Source: Fibrobacter sp. UBA4375 (GTDB lineage: Bacteria; Fibrobacterota; Fibrobacteria; Fibrobacterales; Fibrobacteraceae). Taken from it: DNA of 21,619 nt. Positions 16,317-21,619 of the stretch are shown here, piece by piece. The stretch is from NCBI GenBank assembly GCA_002391195.1, contig DGRZ01000090.1, positions 1-21,619 on the forward strand, given 5' to 3'. Position numbers and translations under genes: made by a program. The stretch's first letter is position 1. Every line of letters begins with the position of its first letter. A model generated the notes under the pieces. That model had not been told where the DNA came from. It saw nothing but the letters and a program-made list of their open reading frames with translations, and did no database searches.

Positions 16317-17204
16317 ATGGAACTGACCCATATCAAGTACTTTCTGGAAGTGGCCCGAACCGAACACGTGACCCAGAGCGCCAAGAACCTCTGCATTGTG
16401 CAGCCTGCGCTGACTCACGCCATCCACAAGCTAGAAGACGAACTGGGGGTCAAGCTTTTCAAGTCCAGCGGCCGTAACATCAAGCTTACCGAAGCGGGTG
16501 ATTACTTCTACAAAAAGGTGAAGCCCCTTTACGAAGACATCGAGGCCTTGCCCGCCCGCCTTCGCGCCAAGTCCGACAAGCAGGCCATTACCGTGAGTCT
16601 CAAGGTCCTGGCGGCTTCTTCCTTTGTGACCAATGCGGTTATCCAGTACAAGAAAGACGCTCCGGCGCTCCGTTTCTACCTGGTGCAGAAAGAGGAATCG
16701 TCCCTGTACGACATTTCCATCCAGACTTTCGCCAACTACCGCCCGCAGGAAAATCCCGATGAAGAGGTTTTTGTCTGTTCCGAGAACATCTACCTTGCCG
16801 TACCCAATACGGCGGAATACAAGAAGCGGGACAGTATTTCGCTGCATGAACTGGGCGACACCAACTTTATCGGCCTGTACGGTTCCAAGCAGCTCCACAC
16901 CATCTGCGAGGATTACTGTAAGCGCATAGGCTTCCAGGCCCACCTGATTTTTGAGAGCGACAACGCCCTCATGGTAAAAGACGCCATCGCAGGCGGCTTG
17001 GGTGTGGGATTCTGGCCCGAGTTCTCTTGGGGCAAGGTGGACAACCGCAGAATCAAGCTCCTGAAGATTACCGATATCGAATTCAAGCGCGACATTGTGG
17101 TGACACTCCTCCGCGGTAAGCAGGACAATTCCCACATCGAAGGATTCTACAAGTTCCTGGTCACCCAGCTGAGGCGTTCCGCTGGCCGCAAGAAAGAGCA
17201 GTAA
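16317..17204 (+). CDS. LysR-family transcriptional regulator
   Basis: A 295-residue LysR-type regulator of normal length. The N-terminal winged helix-turn-helix (about 1-60) reads MELTHIKYFLEVARTEHVTQ, then SAKNLCIVQPALTHAIHKLE and DELGVKLFKSSGRNIKLTEA, a textbook match. The effector domain (about 90-290) has the expected late segments: ESDNALMVKDAIAGGLGVGF followed by WPEFSW. Such proteins bind upstream palindromes and respond to a small ligand; the ligand is not predictable here. GGAG at 16308-16311 supports the ATG. The acyltransferase gene begins 18 bases downstream, so the two are likely co-transcribed. Targets may include the divergent lipoprotein gene at 16111. Confidence 0.92.
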   Translation: MELTHIKYFLEVARTEHVTQSAKNLCIVQPALTHAIHKLEDELGVKLFKSSGRNIKLTEAGDYFYKKVKPLYEDIEALPARLRAKSDKQAITVSLKVLAASSFVTNAVIQYKKDAPALRFYLVQKEESSLYDISIQTFANYRPQENPDEEVFVCSENIYLAVPNTAEYKKRDSISLHELGDTNFIGLYGSKQLHTICEDYCKRIGFQAHLIFESDNALMVKDAIAGGLGVGFWPEFSWGKVDNRRIKLLKITDIEFKRDIVVTLLRGKQDNSHIEGFYKFLVTQLRRSAGRKKEQ

Positions 17205-17222
17205 TAGCTATTTTTGGCAGCC

Positions 17223-18416
17223 ATGGAAAACAACTCGACAGATTGTGCGGCAAAGCCAACTGCCTCCAAGCCGAACTACTTTCCGGCTATTGACGGGCTT
17301 AGGCTTTTGGCCAGCGTGAACATCGTGATGCTCCACCTGGGCAGTTCCAGCGCGCTGAATTACATGCAGGACTGCAAGTGGCTCATGCCCATCATCAGCG
17401 CTCCTGCCTTTGCGGCGGGCATCTTCTACGTGTTTGCGGGATTCTTGTTTGCAAGCAAGTTCAGCGATCCGGAACGGCGCATCCCCGTGATTCCCTTCAT
17501 GTTCGCCCGCATCGCGAAACTCTACCGTCTGCATTTTTTCATGACGATTTTGATGTTCGTGGTGCTGGTCTTCAAGTTCAGCGGCTACACCCACCTGCCA
17601 GGCCTCCCTGAAATCGGCGACTGTGCCTCGGCGGGTCTTGCCAAGATGACCCACCCCTGGCGGAGCCTATTTTTGCACCTTACCCTCACCTGGTCCATTG
17701 TGCCTGACCTGGGCATGAAACTGAATGAGCCTTCTTGGTCACTGACCAGCTTTTTTATGTGCTACGCTATCACGCCCTGGTTCAGCCGCTGGCTTTTCCG
17801 CCAGAATTACCGCACGCTCTGGGTGCTGTTCGGCACGCTGTTTATCCCCGGAATTCTGTGGGCGGTTTTCTTCGGAGCTTCCGACAACCTGTGGTTCAGC
17901 GGCTACGAGGCCAAGTACCGTTTCTTCCACATCTTCGCTCCGGTCCGCATTTTTGAATACCTGTTCGGCATGGTGCTTTTCCGCCTGTACAGCGAGGGCG
18001 GTTTCGATTTCCTCAAGAAGAAATATGCAAGCGGAATTGCCCAGGCGGTGATTCTTGCCGCCATTTACGGGAGCCTGTTCCTGCTTCGGCCCGAATGGAA
18101 CCCCGGCGTGAACTATTTCTTCCATCACAGCCTCCCGATTTTGCTCTACGGACTGTTCTTGCTTTCACTCCTGAGTGGCAAGGGATTTGCGGCCAGGTTC
18201 TTCTGCATTCCGCTGGTCCGCAAGGTGGGCCGCGCCAGTTTCTACCCCTACTTGATCCACCTGCCGATTATCACCATCGCCTGGGGCATTTGCAATCTGA
18301 ACAAGCCCTTGAATACCTTGATCCTGATGGTCTTCATCTATACCGTCAGTACCCTGTACATGGAATTCAAGACCTGGCGCCGCAAGCGTGCCAAGGCGAA
18401 AGCGGTTGGGAATTAA
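17223..18416 (+). CDS. Acyltransferase-3 family membrane protein
   Basis: A 397-residue integral membrane protein with about ten helices. The N-terminal signature YFPAIDGLRLLASVNIVMLH contains DGLR (24-27) and H38, the conserved residues of acyltransferase-3 (OafA/YrhL-type) enzymes, which move acetyl or other acyl groups onto surface polysaccharides, lipids or antibiotics. Later family features are the RIAKLYRLHFF segment (loop arginines), NEPSWSLTSFFMCYAITPW, and a C-terminal YPYLIHLPIITIAWG. ATG 17223 is preferred to TTG 17214 but neither has a clear ribosome site; coupling to lysR is possible. The acceptor is unknown; with a LysR regulator upstream it may be condition-dependent O-acylation of a cell-surface glycan. 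The C-terminus ends in a basic tail (RRKRAKAK). Confidence 0.85.
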   Translation: MENNSTDCAAKPTASKPNYFPAIDGLRLLASVNIVMLHLGSSSALNYMQDCKWLMPIISAPAFAAGIFYVFAGFLFASKFSDPERRIPVIPFMFARIAKLYRLHFFMTILMFVVLVFKFSGYTHLPGLPEIGDCASAGLAKMTHPWRSLFLHLTLTWSIVPDLGMKLNEPSWSLTSFFMCYAITPWFSRWLFRQNYRTLWVLFGTLFIPGILWAVFFGASDNLWFSGYEAKYRFFHIFAPVRIFEYLFGMVLFRLYSEGGFDFLKKKYASGIAQAVILAAIYGSLFLLRPEWNPGVNYFFHHSLPILLYGLFLLSLLSGKGFAARFFCIPLVRKVGRASFYPYLIHLPIITIAWGICNLNKPLNTLILMVFIYTVSTLYMEFKTWRRKRAKAKAVGN

Positions 18417-18466
18417 GGGAAATACGCCTCCGGTACCTTTGTACATATCATTGTAAAATATTTGTC

Positions 18467-18493
18467 TTTTTATCAAATTACATATGATAAAAA
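18467..18493. repeat. AT-rich inverted repeat upstream of the TIGR02147-type gene
   Basis: TTTTTATC (18467-18474) pairs with GATAAAAA (18486-18493) across 11 bases. It lies just past the acyltransferase gene (stop 18416). As RNA the stem is weak, so an operator role or a weak terminator are both possible. Confidence 0.35.
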
Positions 18494-18519
18494 AGGCGAA
18501 ATTTTTATGAATTAGCACT

Positions 18520-18536
18520 TTTTGTATCATACAAAA
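18520..18536. promoter_or_regulatory. Palindrome, operator candidate for the TIGR02147-lipoprotein operon
   Basis: TTTTGTAT-C-ATACAAAA is a perfect 8-bp inverted repeat around one base, 97 bases before the ATG at 18633. A dimeric regulator, perhaps the TIGR02147-type protein itself, could bind here. No direct evidence. Confidence 0.4.
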
Positions 18537-18620
18537 GTAAATTTTAAAAATAGTGTTGCTAATTTGTGAAAAAATCGCAATTCTGTATTTTTTCATAATC
18601 CTTTTCCCCATTTTTTCGTT

Positions 18621-18626
18621 TATATT
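18621..18626 (+). promoter_or_regulatory. TATATT -10 box adjoining the start codon; possible leaderless mRNA
   Basis: TATATT ends seven bases before ATG 18633, so transcription would begin at or next to the A of the ATG. No Shine-Dalgarno is present, which agrees with a leaderless message. No good -35 box was found. Confidence 0.4.
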
Positions 18627-18632
18627 CATGGT

Positions 18633-19466
18633 ATGGATTCTGTTATCACATACCAGGACTATCGGGCTTTTATGCAACAGTGGTTTGCAGAAAAAAAAGC
18701 CCGTTCCGCCATGACGTGGCGGGAGTTTGCGAAGCTGGCTGGCTTCAAGTCCCCGGTGTATCTCAAACTGGTATGCGAAGGAAAGTCAAGTCTGCGGGGT
18801 CAGGGTGTTTTGCGTGTAGCGCGGGCAATGGGATTGGAAGGCTTTGAACTGGCTTATTTCAAGTCCATGGTGGCGTTCAACCATGCAAATCGGGAAACTA
18901 TAAGGCAAAAACATTTTGACGAGATGCAGGCCTTGGCAAAAGCCCATAAGGTAAATGTCCTTGGTCAGAATTCCATGAATTATTTTGAATTGTGGCAGAA
19001 TCCGGTGCTTCGCGAATTGGTGCCCCACATGCCTGGTAAAAAGCCTAAGCAAATCGCCGTGGCGTGCATGCCCAAAATTTCGGCAAGGCAGGTATCCGAG
19101 ACTCTCAAACGCCTAACGGATATGGGACTGCTCAAGAAGGTGGGCAAGGATACTTTTAAGCAGACTAGCAATACGGTTTCTACGGGAAAGATGGATTTTG
19201 TTCCGCTGGCGGTGCAGCAGATGCATTTACAGATGGGAAACTTTGCTTTGGATGCTATTAAGAATGTTCCCCTCTCTGAGCGCTCCGTATCGGGGCTTAC
19301 CCTTGGGCTAACTCAAAAAACATTTCAGAAAATTGAGAAGGAACTGGCAGATTTTCGCAAGCGCATCATTGCCATTGCAACAGAAGACGATGACATGGAA
19401 CGGGTCTACCGGCTCAATTTGCAACTGTTCCCTTTGACTTGGAATATCAAATCGAAAAAGGATTGA
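18633..19466 (+). CDS. TIGR02147-type putative regulator
   Basis: A 277-residue cytoplasmic protein of the TIGR02147 (DUF4423-containing) family, abundant in Fibrobacter and related bacteria and usually described as a putative DNA-binding regulator. The start ITYQDYRAFMQQWFAEKK is the family opening. Next comes a helix-turn-helix-like region (about 27-70): MTWREFAKLAGFKSPVYLKL followed by a VCEGKSSLRGQG segment. The middle has FELAYFKSMVAFNHA and NYFELWQNPVLRELVPHM; a second winged-helix-like section (about 145-185) has ISARQVSETLKRLTDMGLLK; and the C-terminal half carries LSERSVSGLTLGLT. The stop is two bases before the lipoprotein start, so they form an operon. In Fibrobacter these regulators are often next to lipoproteins, which suggests local control. 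DNA target and signal unknown. Upstream palindromes are candidate sites. Confidence 0.9.
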   Translation: MDSVITYQDYRAFMQQWFAEKKARSAMTWREFAKLAGFKSPVYLKLVCEGKSSLRGQGVLRVARAMGLEGFELAYFKSMVAFNHANRETIRQKHFDEMQALAKAHKVNVLGQNSMNYFELWQNPVLRELVPHMPGKKPKQIAVACMPKISARQVSETLKRLTDMGLLKKVGKDTFKQTSNTVSTGKMDFVPLAVQQMHLQMGNFALDAIKNVPLSERSVSGLTLGLTQKTFQKIEKELADFRKRIIAIATEDDDMERVYRLNLQLFPLTWNIKSKKD

Positions 19467-19468
19467 AA

Positions 19469-20911
19469 ATGACAAAGTTTTTCAATATGGTCAACTACTC
19501 TATCATTGCATTTGCCGTGCTTTGTCTCTGCGGGTGTTCCGATGATGATAAGCATGCGGGCGGTGCGACAGAAGAGACGCAGATTGCCATTGAAGACAAG
19601 ACCATTGCGGGTGTTTCCGAGAAGGGACCATTCGTGAACGGCTCTGCGGTACGTCTTTATGAGCTGAATTTTGAAACCCTTGGCCAGACAGGAAGGGCCT
19701 TTACGGGGAAGATTGCTAGCGATAGGGGCGATTTCCGCTATATGCATCTTAATCTGGAGTCTCAATATGTGCTCCTGGAAGCGAACGGTTTCTACCGTAA
19801 CGAGGTGAGCGGTGAGAAATCAGCGGCTCCCATCACGCTGAATGCATTGGTAGATGTGTCTAACAAGGAAACGGCAAACATAAACCTGCTTACCCATTTG
19901 TCGTATGAACGTATGCAACATCTGGTGGATGACGGAGCTTCTGTGGCCGAGGCCAAAAAGCAGGCAGAGCAGGAAATCCTCAAGTCGTTCTACATTGAGG
20001 ACGAATCCATCGGGGAATTCGAAGGTCTCTCCATATTCGAGGCAGGCAAGGGTAATGCGGCGCTACTAGCGATTAGCGTGCTCATGCAGGGTGATTTGAG
20101 TGAGGCGGAATTCTCGGAGCGGCTCGCCAATTATGCCTATGACATCGAGAAAGATGGCGTGTGGAATGATAGTACTGCAAAAACAAGTATTGCGGATTGG
20201 GCGAGTGTTGTCAGCGTAGATAATTACTATGCCAATATTCGCAAGAATATGGAAGAATGGAAACTCTCTGAAACTATTCCGGATTTCGAAAAGACTGTGG
20301 ATAAGTTCTGGTGGGAAAACTATGGCCTCGGGGATTGCGATAAGGATGCGGAAGGTGTAATTAAGGAAAACCAGAACAAGGGAAGTGTACATAAGGACAA
20401 GAAATTTCTTTGCAAAAATCTGCGTTGGGTTTTCTCCATGGGGGAGAACTGGACTGTTTTTGATGATGCAGGCGATAGTGGAACCTCAAAAATAAAAATG
20501 GATCCAGGTGTATTCCCGATAAGGGCGGAATATTCTTTAGGTTTGACTAATCTGGAAAAAGGACTCCCGAATGTCTTAATCAAATATTTTTTGAATAAGG
20601 ATTCTTCAACGGAGGATATTTCTGGATGTGCTGCTCTTAAGTATTCCTACAAAGGGGCTAGCCATTATTTTGAGGTACAAACTCCATCAATAACGGACTA
20701 CGGATATTTTTATGTGTGGGCAGAAGCGTCCGATGTTTGGAAAGAGCAAACTTTAAAATGGAATAAGTTTGAAAAGTATTTTTGGGCAACGAATGAAGTG
20801 ACCTTGGATGAAACCAAGAAGAATGTTGATGCGTATGTTTGGCTAATTAAGGACGACGCCGAAAAAGAAGGGACTCTAGAAGTCACCGAAGTGGAATGTG
20901 TTAAGGAGTAG
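19469..20911 (+). CDS. Surface lipoprotein co-transcribed with the TIGR02147-type gene
   Basis: A 480-residue lipoprotein. The signal (MTKFFNMVNYSIIAFAVLCL) ends in LCGC with lipid-modified C23, followed by an acidic SDDD. The N-terminal third has IAGVSEKGPFVNGSAVRLYE, ending in a beta-sandwich-like repeat with GDFRYMHLNLESQYVLLEAN; this part is reminiscent of domains repeated in Fibrobacter surface lipoproteins. A helical middle includes NINLLTHLSYERMQHLVDD. The C-terminal section has several cysteines (GDCDKDAEG, KFLCKNLRW, ISGCAALKY) and ends VTEVECVKE, similar in style to the closing strand of Fibrobacter paralogous lipoproteins though without the TIGR02145 hallmarks. ATG 19469 is two bases past the regulator's stop, with AAGGA ten bases upstream. 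Function unknown; it may be a binding or sensory partner of the regulator. Confidence 0.8.
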   Translation: MTKFFNMVNYSIIAFAVLCLCGCSDDDKHAGGATEETQIAIEDKTIAGVSEKGPFVNGSAVRLYELNFETLGQTGRAFTGKIASDRGDFRYMHLNLESQYVLLEANGFYRNEVSGEKSAAPITLNALVDVSNKETANINLLTHLSYERMQHLVDDGASVAEAKKQAEQEILKSFYIEDESIGEFEGLSIFEAGKGNAALLAISVLMQGDLSEAEFSERLANYAYDIEKDGVWNDSTAKTSIADWASVVSVDNYYANIRKNMEEWKLSETIPDFEKTVDKFWWENYGLGDCDKDAEGVIKENQNKGSVHKDKKFLCKNLRWVFSMGENWTVFDDAGDSGTSKIKMDPGVFPIRAEYSLGLTNLEKGLPNVLIKYFLNKDSSTEDISGCAALKYSYKGASHYFEVQTPSITDYGYFYVWAEASDVWKEQTLKWNKFEKYFWATNEVTLDETKKNVDAYVWLIKDDAEKEGTLEVTEVECVKE

Positions 20912-20922
20912 GGGGTGTAATC

Positions 20923-21619
20923 ATGTCGAATACTTTTGTAGCACAGTTAGATGGCGCGGATTTCATGTTTTCCAAGAATGACGACATGAAAGAAGGATTA
21001 TTCAAGCAATATGAACGGGTCATTGTAAGAAGCATTATTACGTCATTCGGCCTGGATTTTCTAGTCTCTGACAGAAACGGAGGAGATGTCGATACCGTAC
21101 ACAATATCCGCAACAACCCTAATGATTACAAGAGCGAAAGAAATCGACAGAACTACCAGAAACGAGGAGAATACAACTCCTATGAATATCATGGGGATTC
21201 CCAGTACATAGAGACGAACAGGTTTTACAGCAGGCAGAAGAAAGCCGGAACGCTTCATGATTCCTATACTGGGAAGAAGATTACTCCCAATGAAAAAATG
21301 GATTTGGACCATGTCGTTTCTGCAAAAGAAATTCATGATGATCCTGGTCGAGTATTGTCGGGGCTGTCTGGGGTGGAGTTGGCGAATAGTCCAGAAAACC
21401 TGAAGCCCACTAATCCGCATACCAACCGTCAGAAGAAAGCCGATTCAATGGATGATTACCTTGAAAAGCATGGCGACGAGTATTCTGAAAGTGAAAAGTC
21501 GAGAATGCGGGAGGCCGATAAAAAGGCGAGGGAGTCTCAAGAAGCCAGGATCAACATGGCGTACTATACCAGTCCTGCATTTTGGCAGGATTCCGCGATT
21601 GCTGCCGGAAAAGTAGGCG
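20923..21619 (+). CDS. HNH-like nuclease-domain protein, 3' end outside window
   Basis: The frame starts at ATG 20923 and is open to the window edge (232 codons seen). It lies 11 bases after the lipoprotein stop, with GGAG and a G-rich stretch upstream, so it is the third gene of the operon. Residues 127-140 read DLDHVVSAKEIHDD; about 20 residues later comes ENLKPTNPHTNRQKK (residues 158-172). The spacing of the DH pair, the N-L pair and N168-K-K is that of an HNH (beta-beta-alpha metal) fold with Asn at the last metal position. The N-terminus has no signal peptide (SNTFVAQLDGADFM), then YERVIVRSIITSFGLDFL and RNGGDVDTVHNIR. A highly charged helix (about 185-215) follows the nuclease-like part. 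I think I have seen relatives in gut-bacterial accessory regions but cannot name the family. Nuclease activity and target are inference. Confidence 0.65.
   Translation, partial: MSNTFVAQLDGADFMFSKNDDMKEGLFKQYERVIVRSIITSFGLDFLVSDRNGGDVDTVHNIRNNPNDYKSERNRQNYQKRGEYNSYEYHGDSQYIETNRFYSRQKKAGTLHDSYTGKKITPNEKMDLDHVVSAKEIHDDPGRVLSGLSGVELANSPENLKPTNPHTNRQKKADSMDDYLEKHGDEYSESEKSRMREADKKARESQEARINMAYYTSPAFWQDSAIAAGKVG

Noticed and set aside
18165..18677. Minus-strand frame of 170 codons across the gap before the TIGR02147-type gene
   Set aside because: Most of it is antisense to the acyltransferase or AT-rich gap sequence, and no motif was seen.

Overview
The window looks like a chromosomal segment of a Fibrobacter-type bacterium (phylum Fibrobacterota). 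The basis is family content. Two lipoproteins carry what I recognise as the Fibrobacter major paralogous domain (TIGR02145 type), and one gene is a TIGR02147-type regulator followed by a lipoprotein. A TonB-dependent receptor is paired with a DUF4249-like lipoprotein, as in Bacteroidota. No database search was possible, so all family names come from recognition of motifs.

Layout. (1) 1-1653 is an AT-rich accessory end: a KAP-type P-loop NTPase running off the left edge on the minus strand, a divergent DinJ/RelB-YafQ toxin-antitoxin operon with a near-consensus promoter and a palindromic operator candidate, and an intrinsic terminator. (2) 1677-5850 holds a TonB-dependent receptor (TTG start) and a DUF4249-like lipoprotein. 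A minus-strand coding remnant lies downstream at 5856-6077. (3) 6211-8265 holds a SIMPL-domain membrane-anchored protein, a NUDIX hydrolase, and a convergent Fibrobacter-paralogous lipoprotein. (4) 8394-13702 is a tight six-gene plus-strand operon: DUF3450-like coiled-coil protein, long TtpC-like MotA/TolQ/ExbB protein, ExbB, ExbD, short TonB, TPR protein. This is the order I know from the TonB2 systems of Vibrio and relatives. It could energise outer-membrane receptors such as the one at 1677. (5) 13722-16111 on the minus strand holds a YidE/AspT-type transporter and a second Fibrobacter-paralogous lipoprotein. (6) 16317-18416 holds a LysR regulator and an acyltransferase-3 membrane protein. 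(7) 18633-21619 holds a TIGR02147-type regulator, a surface lipoprotein, and an HNH-like protein cut by the right edge, apparently one operon behind an AT-rich, palindrome-rich leader.

The most unusual structural signal is a set of short tandem repeats that all have a 7-base period (4199, 9229, 11841, 12559, 12672, 15462). At least four unrelated unit sequences are involved, and the tracts sit at or near the 5' ends of envelope genes, two of them inside signal-peptide regions. Seven is not a multiple of three, so a change in copy number would shift the reading frame. The HNH-like protein in the lipoprotein operon and the TonB2-like cluster are the next most interesting points. I saw no tRNA, rRNA, CRISPR array or intact insertion sequence.
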